64,000 nucleotides of DNA from Syntrophorhabdaceae bacterium (GCA_036504895.1 DASXUJ010000065.1:22273-86272); one strand, 5' to 3'; positions 17,760 to 27,512 are shown, counted from the first letter of the stretch. The notes: generated by a model not told the origin, from the sequence alone. Numbers and translations: made by a program.

Positions 17760-20222
17760 TTGATTCCAGCACAGGATGATATTCGCCGAAACAGGATCAA
17801 GGCGGCTGCCCTCATTGGGCTCCTCGTCCTGCTTTCCTGCTCCGGCTATGCCTTCGGCCTTGATACATGGGAAAAGAAGGCGGCAAGCCCCGGGGGCTAC
17901 AGCGGCCTCATCCGCAAAATACAGGAAAGAGGCAAGATCAAGATCCTTGCCGGGGTCAAGGTGGAATATGCCCTGGAGACGCAGTTGTCCGGAACCGCGC
18001 GCAAGATCCAGCGCGACAGGATCAAATCCGCACAGAAGAAGGTGATGGAGGATCTCGGGCTCCGGGGACTCGCACCGGAGCGGGCCCGGGCCTATACTTA
18101 TGTGCCGTACCTTGCCCTTACGGTGGACAGGGCCGCCCTCGATACTCTCCTCGCGTCCGAGGGGATTACGCATGTGGAGGAAGATATTCCGGTCCCCCCC
18201 ACCCAGCCGGGGTGGGATATTGCCTTAATCGACGCCCCTGCGCTTCATGCCGCCGGTATTACGGCGAATGGGATTACCGTCGCGGTTCTCGATACGGGCA
18301 TTGAAAAAAACCACCCTTATCTAAGCGGTGCAATCGTGGAAGAGGCATGCTATTCGAGTAACGGCTCCGATGGGGACGGCTCATGGTCCTCCCTTTGCCC
18401 CGGAGGCGCTCTGTCCTCCACGGCGCCGGACTCCGCCTTACCCTATGCCACGGGGGTCTGCCCCGCGGGCGAGTGCGATCACGGGACCCATGTATCGGGC
18501 ACCGTGGCCGGCAGGGCCGGGGTCTCCGGCAGTCCCGGTCCCGGTGTGGCGCCCGGCGCTTCGATTGTCGCAATCCAGGTATTCTCCCGCTTCGAGAGTG
18601 CCCTCTATTGCGGAGGCGCCGGTTATACCCCGTGCGTCCTCTCCTATACCTCCGATCAGATCGCCGGGCTTGAGAGGGTTTACGCTCTCAGGGATACTTA
18701 TGCGATTGCCTCCGTCAATATGAGCCTCGGTGGGGGGCAGTATGCCACGCCCGCCGAATGCGACGCGGGTAACTCCTCCATAAAAACGATTATAGATAAT
18801 CTGAGGGCAGCGGGCATTGCCACAATAGGGGCGAGTGGAAATGACGCATTCTGCGGCTCCATGTCGGCCCCTGCATGCATCTCTACTGCAATCAGCGTGG
18901 GGGCCACGGAAAGCAGCGACACCGTGGCGGCCTATTCCAACAGCGCCTCTTTCCTTACCCTTCTGGCGCCGGGTTCGCAGATCACCTCTTCTCTTCCCGG
19001 GAACGGCTGGGGAACCTGGAGCGGTACCTCCATGGCAGCACCCCATGTATCCGGCTCCTGGGCCCTGCTCAAAAGTAAAAAGGCCGACGCAACAGTGGAG
19101 GAGATTCTGTCTGCTCTCACATCGACAGGAAGAAGGGTCGTTGATTCAGGAAAGTGCTCCCTCGTCACGAAGCCGAGGATCGATGTGAATAAGGGCTATG
19201 GCGTCCTTGGCGGCGGCATCTCTCTCACCCTTTCCACGTCCGGAAGCGGCGCCGGAACGGTAGCCAGCTCGCCCGCGGGGATCGATTGCGGCTCCTCCTG
19301 CTCGGCGAGCTATGGCGCCAACGCGCAGGTCACCCTCATAGCCACGCCCGCCCTCGGCTCCGTATTTACCGGCTGGAGCGGCGGGGAATGCAGCGGCACG
19401 GGCACATGTACCATCACCATGGACCGCAGCAAATTCATAGGCGCCACTTTCAACCTCGGAAATATCATCACCGTGAGCAGAAAAGGGAGCGGATCGGGAA
19501 CCGTGGCGAGCAGGCCCTCGGGTATAAGCTGCCCTGCCGTCTGTTCGGCCACATTTCCGGGGGGCCGGCCGATCACCCTGACGCCCGTAGCCGCCCTCGG
19601 CTCCACCTTCGCCTACTGGACAGGGGCGTGCAACGACGCATTGCCTTCCTGCACGGTCAGCATGGATGCCAATACGACTGTGGCCGCGGCTTTTTTTCTT
19701 ACGAAAAATGCGAAGGTCAGGCTTACCACATCGAAAAAAAGGGTGAGCGCAGGGGACGGCGCCATCTTCTCATCGGATGGCGGAATCGACTGCGGGATCG
19801 CCTGCGGCTATAATTATTATCCCCGCACGCCCGTCACACTCACCGCCGCCGCCACGGGAGATGCGGTCTTTACGGGCTGGAGCGGGGCCTGCTCGGGCAC
19901 CGGGGCTACATGTATTGTTACGATGGATAAGGCAAAAACAGCGATCGCCGCCTTCGCGGGTCCCCAAAAGCTGACGGTGACGAAGCGCAGGGCAAGAGGG
20001 GGCGACGGGACCGTGACGAGCGAGCCCGCGGGGATCGACTGCGGTACTACGTGCCGCTCCTTCTTCACCGTCAATACACCGGTCACCCTCTACGCCGTCC
20101 CATCGGAGAATACGGTTTTCACGGGCTGGAGGGGTGCATGCGCCGGAACGGAGAGGGCTTGCACGCTCACCATGGACAAGGCAAAAACGGTGAGTGCTTC
20201 CTTTACCCGCATAAACCCTTGA
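17760..20222 (+). CDS. Secreted subtilisin-like serine protease with four divergent InlB-type repeats
   Basis: 820 aa, probably from TTG 17760 (AAAGGAG about 13 nt upstream; no ATG or GTG nearby in frame). Signal peptide (LIGLLVLLSCSGYAFG), I9-type propeptide (about 40-145, ending VEEDIPVPPT), then an S8 catalytic domain with Asp in VAVLDTGIEKNHPYL, His in CDHGTHVSG, Asn in GASGND and Ser in SGTSMAAPHVSG. The C-terminal 320 residues are four repeats of about 80 aa of the type GTVTSEPAGIDCGTTC...FTGWSGACSGT...VTMDKAKT (divergent InlB B-repeat), each with a Cys pair. It is a paralogue of the next gene. Confidence 0.93.
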   Translation: MIPAQDDIRRNRIKAAALIGLLVLLSCSGYAFGLDTWEKKAASPGGYSGLIRKIQERGKIKILAGVKVEYALETQLSGTARKIQRDRIKSAQKKVMEDLGLRGLAPERARAYTYVPYLALTVDRAALDTLLASEGITHVEEDIPVPPTQPGWDIALIDAPALHAAGITANGITVAVLDTGIEKNHPYLSGAIVEEACYSSNGSDGDGSWSSLCPGGALSSTAPDSALPYATGVCPAGECDHGTHVSGTVAGRAGVSGSPGPGVAPGASIVAIQVFSRFESALYCGGAGYTPCVLSYTSDQIAGLERVYALRDTYAIASVNMSLGGGQYATPAECDAGNSSIKTIIDNLRAAGIATIGASGNDAFCGSMSAPACISTAISVGATESSDTVAAYSNSASFLTLLAPGSQITSSLPGNGWGTWSGTSMAAPHVSGSWALLKSKKADATVEEILSALTSTGRRVVDSGKCSLVTKPRIDVNKGYGVLGGGISLTLSTSGSGAGTVASSPAGIDCGSSCSASYGANAQVTLIATPALGSVFTGWSGGECSGTGTCTITMDRSKFIGATFNLGNIITVSRKGSGSGTVASRPSGISCPAVCSATFPGGRPITLTPVAALGSTFAYWTGACNDALPSCTVSMDANTTVAAAFFLTKNAKVRLTTSKKRVSAGDGAIFSSDGGIDCGIACGYNYYPRTPVTLTAAATGDAVFTGWSGACSGTGATCIVTMDKAKTAIAAFAGPQKLTVTKRRARGGDGTVTSEPAGIDCGTTCRSFFTVNTPVTLYAVPSENTVFTGWRGACAGTERACTLTMDKAKTVSASFTRINP

Positions 20223-20346
20223 AGTGTAAGAAGAGGTCGAGCTTCGCCCAATATAGAAGAGGATCTATGGCAGAACAATACCGTTTTTGACGACATTATG
20301 GTAGCATTTCGATGACAATAATTGAAAACTTCCCAGGGGGAAACAA

Positions 20347-22785
20347 ATGATCAAAAAACTTCATTTTTGGAAAGAGATGGCAATGGCATGTGCGGTTGCA
20401 ATTGCAGTCTTGTCTGTCCTGCCCGGTGCAGGCTACGCCCTTACCGTGGATAACCTTCAGAAAAAAGTCGTAAGCCCCGGCGGCTACGACGCCCTCTTAT
20501 CACGGGCCCAGGAGCTCGGCAGGGTGAAGGTCCTGGTGCGGGTCGCCACAGAGTATGCACCGGAAAAAAGCCTTTCCCCGGCAGCCGTTCAGTCCCAGCG
20601 CTCCGCCATCAGGACGGCCCAGGACCGGGTAATAGCCGACCTTTCGGGGCGTGGCTTGAAACCCACGCAAACCCACAAGTATACCTATGTCCCCTATCTT
20701 GCCATGGATGTGGATCGCGCGACCCTGGACACCCTTCTCGCGTCAGGCAGCGTGGCTGACGTTCAGGAAGATATCCCCGTCCCTCCCACGGCTGATCCGG
20801 GTTGGGATATTACCCTCATGGGCGCGAACAGCCTCCATACGGCAGGGGTCAAGGGGAGCGGGATTACGGTCGCGGTCCTCGATACGGGGGTGGACAAGAA
20901 CCATCCTTACCTCAGCGGCGCGGTAGTCTCGGAGGCATGTTACTCTACCACCAATGGTACCTACGGCAGTACTTCTTTGTGTCCGGGGGGTGCATCCGAA
21001 TCGACTGCCCTGGGTTCGGCCCTTCCCTACGGCACCAATTGCCCTGCGGGTGAATGCGACCATGGAACCCACGTGGCCGGCACCATTGCGGGACGGGAGT
21101 CAATAGCCGGCAGTCCCGGCCCGGGTGTGGCGCCCGCAGCCAACATAATCGCCATACAGGTCTTCTCTCTTTTTCCCGGCACTTATTCCTCATGCAACGG
21201 AACTCCCTGCGTTCTCTCCTATACGTCGGATCAAATAAAGGGTCTCGAGCGAGTGTACGCACTGAGGAGCACCTATACCGTTGCTTCTTCGAATATGAGC
21301 CTCGGCGGTGGCCAATTTACGTCTAACTGCGACAACGACTCAAGAAAGCCAATAATAGATAGTTTAAAAGCAGCCGGCATTGCGACGGTAATCGCAAGCG
21401 GCAACAGTTACTACTGCGGCTCAATGGGGGCTCCGGGCTGCATTTCGTCTGCCGTGAGCGTGGGGGCAACCGACAGTGGCGACGCAGTTGCTGCTTATTC
21501 CAACAGCGTCTCTTTCCTCAACCTCTTTGCGCCGGGATCGGGGATCACCTCCTCCATCCCCAACAGCGGATGGGGCACATGGAACGGCACTTCCATGGCA
21601 ACTCCTCACGTGGCAGGTGCCTGGGCGCTCATGAAGAGCAAGAGCAGCGCGCTGACTGTCGACCAGATCCTTGCAGCCTTTACCTCCACGGGAACGAGCG
21701 TCACCGATACGGGCAAGTGTCCGGATGTTACAAAGAAAAGAATTAATGTTTATCAGGCCTACTCCTCCCTGGGCGACACCTTTACCCTCACCGTCACCAA
21801 GCCGGGACCCGGCGCCGGAACGGTGAGCAGCTCGCCCTCGGGAATAGATTGCGGCTCCACGTGCGCCGGGGGTTTCGCACCGGGCACTGCCGTAACCCTT
21901 ACGCCCACGGCAGCATCCGGCTCCGCCTTCGCCTACTGGACAGGCGCGTGCAGCGGGGCGCTGCCTGCCTGCACCGCGACCATGACCGCCGATACCAGCG
22001 TGGCAGCGGTATTCTACCCTACCAATAATAAAAAATTCAGACTGGGCGTGACAAAGAGGAGAACGAGCGCAGGGGACGGGACCGTGACGTCATCCGATAC
22101 CATGATCAACTGCGGCTCCACGTGCGCCAAAAATTATTATCCCGGTGCGCCTGTCACTCTCACGGCGGTTGCAACGGGTAACGCCGTATTCACCGGATGG
22201 AGCGGCCCCTGCAGCGGGACGGGCACGTGCAGCGTCACCATGGACGCGGCAAAACCGGTAACCGCTAATTTCGCAGGTCCCCAGAAGCTGACCGTGACAA
22301 AGCGGAAGGTAAACAGGGGCGACGGGACCGTGACGAGCGCTCCGGCGGGAATAGACTGCGGGACCACGTGCCAGTATGCGTTTACGGTGAACACTTCCGT
22401 GACCCTTACCGCCGTTCCCGCGGCAGGCTCGATCTTCACGGGATGGAGCGGGAGCGCAGGCTGCACCGGGACAGGGACGTGCACGGTCACCATGGACAAG
22501 GTGAAAACCGCAATCGCCTCCTTTACCGGGCCCTACAATCTCAGGGTGGTAAAAGTAAGCAGGAAGGCCGGTACGGGCACCGTGACGAGCGCTCCCGCGG
22601 GGATCGACTGCGGGACCACGTGCGTGAACACCTTTACGGCGAATTCATCGGTGACCCTGACTGCGGCAGCAAGCGGCACTTCCACCTTCACGAACTGGGC
22701 CGGCTCCTGCACGGGGACTGCGACCACGTGTACACTCACCATGGACAAGGTAAGAACAACGCAGGCAATATTCACCGGACCATGA
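20347..22785 (+). CDS. Second subtilisin-like serine protease, tandem paralogue
   Basis: 812 aa with the same plan as its upstream neighbour. Signal peptide ends near GAGYALT; the propeptide runs about 30-145 (VQEDIPVPPT); the S8 domain has VAVLDTGVDKNHPYL, CDHGTHVAG, ASGNSYYCGS and NGTSMATPHVAG; four InlB-type repeats start near residue 478. Ribosome site CAGGGGGAAAC lies 4 nt before the ATG. Both proteases share sequence through prodomain, catalytic domain and repeats, which indicates tandem duplication. The Cys-rich loops near residues 190-235 and 275-290 suggest disulfide-stabilised extracellular enzymes. Confidence 0.93.
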   Translation: MIKKLHFWKEMAMACAVAIAVLSVLPGAGYALTVDNLQKKVVSPGGYDALLSRAQELGRVKVLVRVATEYAPEKSLSPAAVQSQRSAIRTAQDRVIADLSGRGLKPTQTHKYTYVPYLAMDVDRATLDTLLASGSVADVQEDIPVPPTADPGWDITLMGANSLHTAGVKGSGITVAVLDTGVDKNHPYLSGAVVSEACYSTTNGTYGSTSLCPGGASESTALGSALPYGTNCPAGECDHGTHVAGTIAGRESIAGSPGPGVAPAANIIAIQVFSLFPGTYSSCNGTPCVLSYTSDQIKGLERVYALRSTYTVASSNMSLGGGQFTSNCDNDSRKPIIDSLKAAGIATVIASGNSYYCGSMGAPGCISSAVSVGATDSGDAVAAYSNSVSFLNLFAPGSGITSSIPNSGWGTWNGTSMATPHVAGAWALMKSKSSALTVDQILAAFTSTGTSVTDTGKCPDVTKKRINVYQAYSSLGDTFTLTVTKPGPGAGTVSSSPSGIDCGSTCAGGFAPGTAVTLTPTAASGSAFAYWTGACSGALPACTATMTADTSVAAVFYPTNNKKFRLGVTKRRTSAGDGTVTSSDTMINCGSTCAKNYYPGAPVTLTAVATGNAVFTGWSGPCSGTGTCSVTMDAAKPVTANFAGPQKLTVTKRKVNRGDGTVTSAPAGIDCGTTCQYAFTVNTSVTLTAVPAAGSIFTGWSGSAGCTGTGTCTVTMDKVKTAIASFTGPYNLRVVKVSRKAGTGTVTSAPAGIDCGTTCVNTFTANSSVTLTAAASGTSTFTNWAGSCTGTATTCTLTMDKVRTTQAIFTGP

Positions 22786-22836
22786 GCCTGTAAAAAGAGG
22801 CGGGACAACATGATCCCGTCTTTCCATGTCAATAGG

Positions 22837-22866
22837 ATCGGGGGCTTTTCAGCCCCCGATTTTTTC
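22837..22866 (+). terminator. Terminator between convergent protease and dnaE2 genes
   Basis: ATCGGGGGCT and AGCCCCCGAT form a perfect 10-bp stem with a TTTC loop, then TTTTTT on the plus strand. The dnaE2 stop codon (22851-22849) lies within the hairpin. For minus-strand transcripts there is no U tract. Confidence 0.9.
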
Positions 22867-25800
22867 GTTCGCCCCGGGTCCCGTCTCTCCCCATAAGGTG
22901 TGGACCTCTTTTCTCAGGTCGGCGATCCTTTTTACCATGACGTTTATGATGCCGTCTTTCTTTTCCATCGTGCCTTCGACAAAGAGAAAGGGCTCGAGGC
23001 GGACGAGGGGTTTGAATCTCTTGTACAGGGCCGGCTTCAGTATAACGTTCATCAGACCTTCTTCGTCTTCGAGGGTGAGAAAGGCAAAGCCTTTCGCGGT
23101 GGGCGGCACCTGAAAACAGACGCAATAGCCCCCGATCCTCACCTGCTCGCCTGTAGAAAAATTCGGAAGGTCGGAACTTTTTACGGCCCCGAGATTGTCG
23201 AGCCTCTTCCTGAAGAGGGTGAGGAGATGTCCTGATGCGGAGAAGCCCTGGACGGCATAATCGGCGATCAGCTCCTCTCCGGGCGTCATCTCGTCAAGGG
23301 GGATTTTCTCTTTGGACTTCAGCCCCATCCCGTATGAGCCGGATGCGTCCATGACGCCCGCATCCCAGAGGAGCTGCCTCCTCGACCTTTTGATGTCGTC
23401 GAAGGCCCCGGCAGTGATGAGATGGCGCAGCGATTCCCTGTCGAGGCCCGTGCGGATATAAAAATCATCGAGGGAAAGGAAAGGGCCCTTTCCCCGCTCT
23501 TCTAAAATGGGAAGGGTCTTCTCCTCCCCCATCTCCTTCACGTACCTGAACCCGATCCTTATGCCCCCTGCCTCGATCGAGCATTCCCACAGGCTCTTAT
23601 TGATATGGGCGGGGAGCACAGCCACCCCGTGCCGCTTCGCGTCGCCCGTCACCACCTCGGGGATGTAAAAACCCATGGGCTGGTTATTGAGGAGGGCGCA
23701 GAAGAACTCCGGGGCGTAATACAGTTTGTAATAGGCCGAGGCATAGCAGAGGATCGCGAAGCTCGCCGCGTGGCTCTTGCAGAAGCCGAAGTCGGCAAAA
23801 CCGCATATATGGGCGAATATCTTGTGGGCCGTCTCCTCGCCCACCTCTCTTTCCTTCGCCCCCGCGATGAAGCGCACGTGCCACTTCTCGAGCTCTTCCC
23901 GCGCGTTCTTCCGGCCCATCGCCTTTCTCAGCTTGTTCGCCTCGCCCGTGGTGAATCCGGCGATCTCGCAGGCCACCTGGAGGATCTGCTCCTGGAAGAG
24001 GATGACCCCCATGGTCTCGCCGAGAATGGACGAGAGGCGGGGATGGAAATGCTCGACCGGCTCGACGCCCTGCCTTCTCCTGATATAGGGATGGATCATA
24101 TTCCCCTGAAGGGGGCCCGGTCTCACGATGGCCACCTCTATTGCGAGGTCTTCGATGGACCGCGGCCTGACCTTCGGCAGGGTCTGCATCTGGGCCCTGC
24201 TCTCCACCTGGAATATGCCGATCGTATCCGCGTCGGAGATCATGCGGTAGACTTCAGGGTCGTCGGGGGGAAGGGCGTCATACCTCATCTCTTTCCCGTG
24301 GCGCTCGCGGATGAGCCGGGTGATCTCATCGATCATGGAGAGCATGCGGAGCCCCAGAAGGTCCACCTTCACGAGCCCCGCGTCATCCACCGAATCCTTG
24401 TCCCACTGGCAGACGACCCTTCCTTCCGCCCTCGCCCGTTCCAAGGGCACGATTTCCGATATGGGCTTCGAGGTAATGAGCATGCCGCCCACGTGGATCG
24501 AAAGGTGCCGCGGGAAATCGGCGATCCGGCCGCAGAGGTCCCGGAAATGGCGCCATGACTCCGTATTGAGATAGCCCCTGAACTCGGGGAAATCCATGAG
24601 GTCCTCCATGGCATGGCGGCTGCCGTAGGAGGAGACGGACTTCGCCATTCTGTCGAGCACATGGGCGGGGAGACCCAGGGTCTTGCCCACCTCCCTGATG
24701 GCGTTTTTCGACTGGAAGGTCACGTAGGTGCAGACCATGGCCGCGTGCTCCACGCCGTATTTCTCATAGACATACTGGATCACCTCCTCTCTCCTCCTGG
24801 TCCCGATATCTATGTCGATATCAGGGACCGCCGACTCATTGAGGAACCTGCCCACGAAGAGCTGGTGCCTTATGGGGTCGACCGGCGTGATCCCGAGGAC
24901 ATAGGCCGCCACGGAGCTTGCCGCAGATCCCCTTCCCTGGGCAAGGATGCCCGCCTTACGGGCGAATTCCATGATATCCCAGACAATGAGAAAATAGCCT
25001 GAAAGGCCCTTCCCTTCGATGAGCTCGAGCTCATGGCAAAGCCTCTCCCTGATAGCCTCCGAAAGCTCCCCGTATCGCCGCCTCGCCCCTTCGAAGGCGA
25101 GCCTCTTGAGGTAGGGCACGGTCTTTTCCCCTTCCGGCAGGGGATAATCGGGGAAAGAATAAGAGGAAAACTGAAGCTCGAAATCGCATCGCTCGGCGAT
25201 CTCGACGGAATGGCGTATCGCCTCTTCGGTGATCCCGGGGAGGCGCGCCATCTCGTCATACCCTTTGAGGAAGTATTCGGAATTCGCCTTCCGGAAGGCG
25301 GACGAGTTGTCGAGGGTTACCCGGTTTTTAAGGCAGACGAGGACGTCGTGGAGCCTCACATTCTCCCTCACCCCATAGTGGACGTTATTCGTCGCTACTG
25401 CGCCCACCTCGAGCCTCTTTGCGAGGGCTGCAAGCCGGGCGCATTGCTTCATGTCGCCGGGATTGAGATGGCTCTGAAGCTCGATAAAAAACCGGTCCTT
25501 TCCGAAAAGGGCGCGGTACCTTTGTCCCGCACGGTATGCCCTCTCCTCCTCTTCCCTCTCCAGAAGTCGGGCGACCTCCCCTTTGGCGCACCCCGAGAGG
25601 CAGATAAGCCCCTCCGTATGGCCTTCCAGATCGATGGAAGAGAGATGGGGCTCACCCTTGGCCCCTGAAAGCTGGGATTTCGTGACGAGGCGGGAGAGGT
25701 TCATATAGCCGGTCCCGTTCTCCGCCAAAAGGGTGATATGGAAGCCCCCTTCAAGGGTAAGCTCCGCGCCGGTTATGGGCTTGATGCCCGCCCCTTTTGC

Positions 25801-25974
25801 CGCCTTATAAAATATGCAGGCCCCGTAGAGGCCGTCGTGGTCCGTGACGGCGAGGGCGGCCATGCCTATCTCCGATGCCCTCGCCACGAGCTCTCCCGGA
25901 TGGGCCGCGCCGTCGAGGAGGGAAAAATTGGAATGGCTGTGAAGCTCCGCGTAAAAGCCGCCTTTTTTCTTCAT
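22849..25974 (-). CDS. dnaE2: Error-prone DNA polymerase III alpha homologue (DnaE2/ImuC)
   Basis: 1041 aa, the usual size of DnaE2 and shorter than replicative DnaE. The N-terminal PHP domain has ELHSHSNFSLLDGAAHP; the polymerase palm has VPDIDIDIGTRRREEVI with the catalytic aspartates; the C-terminal OB domain is present (EQVRIGGYCVCFQVPPT). Its place after imuB and a DUF6504-like gene, next to lexA, identifies it as the translesion polymerase of the SOS mutasome rather than the replicase. It starts 10 nt after the small gene; expression is probably controlled by the LexA boxes upstream of imuB. Confidence 0.94.
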   Translation of the reverse strand: MKKKGGFYAELHSHSNFSLLDGAAHPGELVARASEIGMAALAVTDHDGLYGACIFYKAAKGAGIKPITGAELTLEGGFHITLLAENGTGYMNLSRLVTKSQLSGAKGEPHLSSIDLEGHTEGLICLSGCAKGEVARLLEREEEERAYRAGQRYRALFGKDRFFIELQSHLNPGDMKQCARLAALAKRLEVGAVATNNVHYGVRENVRLHDVLVCLKNRVTLDNSSAFRKANSEYFLKGYDEMARLPGITEEAIRHSVEIAERCDFELQFSSYSFPDYPLPEGEKTVPYLKRLAFEGARRRYGELSEAIRERLCHELELIEGKGLSGYFLIVWDIMEFARKAGILAQGRGSAASSVAAYVLGITPVDPIRHQLFVGRFLNESAVPDIDIDIGTRRREEVIQYVYEKYGVEHAAMVCTYVTFQSKNAIREVGKTLGLPAHVLDRMAKSVSSYGSRHAMEDLMDFPEFRGYLNTESWRHFRDLCGRIADFPRHLSIHVGGMLITSKPISEIVPLERARAEGRVVCQWDKDSVDDAGLVKVDLLGLRMLSMIDEITRLIRERHGKEMRYDALPPDDPEVYRMISDADTIGIFQVESRAQMQTLPKVRPRSIEDLAIEVAIVRPGPLQGNMIHPYIRRRQGVEPVEHFHPRLSSILGETMGVILFQEQILQVACEIAGFTTGEANKLRKAMGRKNAREELEKWHVRFIAGAKEREVGEETAHKIFAHICGFADFGFCKSHAASFAILCYASAYYKLYYAPEFFCALLNNQPMGFYIPEVVTGDAKRHGVAVLPAHINKSLWECSIEAGGIRIGFRYVKEMGEEKTLPILEERGKGPFLSLDDFYIRTGLDRESLRHLITAGAFDDIKRSRRQLLWDAGVMDASGSYGMGLKSKEKIPLDEMTPGEELIADYAVQGFSASGHLLTLFRKRLDNLGAVKSSDLPNFSTGEQVRIGGYCVCFQVPPTAKGFAFLTLEDEEGLMNVILKPALYKRFKPLVRLEPFLFVEGTMEKKDGIINVMVKRIADLRKEVHTLWGETGPGANEKIGG

Positions 25975-25984
25975 GATCCGGTCC

Positions 25985-26236
25985 TCACGCCCCGTAGTTC
26001 TGCCTGTACCATATGCCGCTCATCATATCCCTGAACAGGGTCGTACGCTTCCCGCTCTCGAGCTCCAGCGAGAGGTAGAGCCTCGAGACGGGGCATCGCC
26101 ACCAATCCTCGTCTATGCGCCACATATTGAGCACCCGAAGGACCCTGACGCTTCTTTTCCCGATCCTGATCGCCTTCGGCATTCCATCCTCCACCAGGAG
26201 GTCGACTGCTTCCGGCTCGTAAGGAGAGGCTTTCAT
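25985..26236 (-). CDS. DUF6504-like small protein of the imuB-dnaE2 cassette
   Basis: 83 aa. The sequence includes IRIGKRSVRVLRVLNMWRID and the Trp-rich WWRCPVSRLYLSLELESGKR, a beta-rich small domain often found between imuB and dnaE2. It shares ATGA with the imuB stop and is 10 nt before dnaE2, so the three genes are one operon. No enzyme motif is visible. An accessory role in translesion synthesis is inferred from position only. Confidence 0.8.
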   Translation of the reverse strand: MKASPYEPEAVDLLVEDGMPKAIRIGKRSVRVLRVLNMWRIDEDWWRCPVSRLYLSLELESGKRTTLFRDMMSGIWYRQNYGA

Positions 26237-27423
26237 GCTTCTACGAAGACGAATCTCCTTTCCGGCAGGCGCGAATGGGGGTCTGTCTCCTTTACCTTCA
26301 CCAGCGGGAGGCTTCCGTATTTTGCCCTCAGGTAATCTTTCACGCCCTTGAGCCCCTCCCGCTCACGCGCTTTTTCAATGAAGAGCCCGTCGTTGGCAGG
26401 CTCGCGCCGCGTGAGTCCCCGGACATATACGATAAATCCCCTTATGGGGCTCTCAAGGCTCATTGTGACGAGTCCGTCCATGATCCTGCGGACCATCTCC
26501 TCCTTCGAGGACGTGGGCGCATGCATAATCCATTGTCTCTCAATAGTCTTGTTGCTCATAAGATGGAGGACGAGCCTTACCACGCGGCACGACCTCCTCC
26601 CCTTCGCCATCTCTGCCGTAATCTCATTGAGGGCCTCATCGAGAGAGGCCCTCAAATAGCCCATCGCCTCTATGGGCGCCTCGCATACCACTTCCTTCTC
26701 AAGACAGGTCCCGCCTTCCATCCGGGGGATGGGACGGACCTCTCCGGCCCCGCGGGAGATCTCGTGGATCACCTTCCCCGGCCGGCCGAACTGGGCGACA
26801 AGGGCCTCCATGGAGAGGGCGGCAATCTTTTCGAGCCTGTCGAGCCCCAGAAGGGCAAGGCGCTCCTTGATCTCCCCGTCCACGGGAAGCTCTTCCACGG
26901 AAAGGGGGGCCAGAAACTCCCTTTCCCTACCGGAAGGGACTATGTGGACATGGGGCCGCGCCAGGAATGCGGCGCTACGGGCCACGAACATGGAGTTGCC
27001 GACGCCCACCCTCGCCTCCAGGCAGCAGGCCCCTTTGATCTCCCGGACCATGCGCGCGGCAAGGGAGCGCTCGCTCCCGTAGATATTAAGGGTTCTCGTG
27101 ATATCGAGGCAGGCGGTCCCCATCTCAAGGGCCTCGATCCTCATACTGAAAGACTGGAGCATTGAGATCGCCTCTTCCCACACAACCTCCGCCTCCTCTT
27201 TGTCGGGACAGACAAAGCACGCACCGGGGCAGAGGTGATACGCCTCTTTCACGGTAAGGGAGGGACGCACTCCCCTTTCCCCGGCCTCTTCCGAACAATC
27301 AAGCACAAGGGCCCGCTCGTCGGGGCGGCCCCCCACCACCACCGGCCGCCCCTTAAGCCCGGGACGCTTCAATCTCTCCACCTGGACATAGAACCGTGGG
27401 ATATGGACGCAGGCAATCCTCAT
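26233..27423 (-). CDS. imuB: ImuB, catalytically inactive Y-family polymerase homologue
   Basis: 396 aa from ATG 27423. The upstream in-frame ATG 27441 lies inside the LexA box and is less likely. Y-family fold: RIACVHIPRFYVQVERL at the N-terminus, RVGVGNSMFVARSAAF, and the little-finger region. The metal-binding residues of active DinB/UmuC are missing: the first motif reads HIPRFY in place of DXD-F, and EALEMGTACLDI replaces the SXDE motif. This loss is typical of ImuB, which recruits DnaE2 rather than copying DNA itself. It is the first gene of the SOS operon, divergent from lexA. No imuA is present. Confidence 0.9.
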   Translation of the reverse strand: MRIACVHIPRFYVQVERLKRPGLKGRPVVVGGRPDERALVLDCSEEAGERGVRPSLTVKEAYHLCPGACFVCPDKEEAEVVWEEAISMLQSFSMRIEALEMGTACLDITRTLNIYGSERSLAARMVREIKGACCLEARVGVGNSMFVARSAAFLARPHVHIVPSGREREFLAPLSVEELPVDGEIKERLALLGLDRLEKIAALSMEALVAQFGRPGKVIHEISRGAGEVRPIPRMEGGTCLEKEVVCEAPIEAMGYLRASLDEALNEITAEMAKGRRSCRVVRLVLHLMSNKTIERQWIMHAPTSSKEEMVRRIMDGLVTMSLESPIRGFIVYVRGLTRREPANDGLFIEKAREREGLKGVKDYLRAKYGSLPLVKVKETDPHSRLPERRFVFVEA

Positions 27424-27433
27424 ATCGTCACTA

Positions 27434-27449
27434 TAGAACATGTGTTCTA
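27434..27449. promoter_or_regulatory. LexA box 1 (imuB side)
   Basis: TAGAACATGTGTTCTA, 6-bp perfect arms around a 4-bp centre, contains GAAC-N4-GTTC, the form of SOS box known from Gram-positive bacteria. It lies 10 bp before the imuB ATG, so bound LexA would block the imuB-dnaE2 operon. Confidence 0.8.
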
Positions 27450-27475
27450 CTTTAGCAACATATTTCTAAAAGTGC

Positions 27476-27505
27476 TTGACATTAATACCTTTTATCTAGT
27501 ACATT
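27476..27505 (+). promoter_or_regulatory. lexA promoter
   Basis: Perfect TTGACA (27476-27481), 18-bp spacer, TACATT (27500-27505). Transcription would start near 27512, only about 4 nt before the lexA ATG. There is no ribosome site, so the mRNA is probably leaderless. Confidence 0.7.
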
Positions 27506-27512
27506 TATTCTA
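27497..27512. promoter_or_regulatory. LexA box 2, weaker, over the lexA -10 and start site
   Basis: TAGTACATTTATTCTA matches box 1 at 13 of 16 positions and covers the -10 and predicted start of lexA. This is where an autoregulatory operator would be expected. The half-sites are degenerate (GTAC and ATTC). Confidence 0.55.

Noticed and set aside
20383..20400. Sigma54 -24/-12-like sequence (TGGCATGTGCGGTTGCA)
   Set aside because: The spacing is one base too long and it lies inside the signal-peptide coding region of the second subtilase.
23605..24558. 317-codon plus-strand frame in dnaE2
   Set aside because: Antisense shadow of a strongly conserved polymerase gene; no motif or ribosome site.
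27439..27441. Upstream ATG as the imuB start
   Set aside because: It lies within the LexA box; ATG 27423 leaves the operator intact upstream and starts at the family N-terminus.
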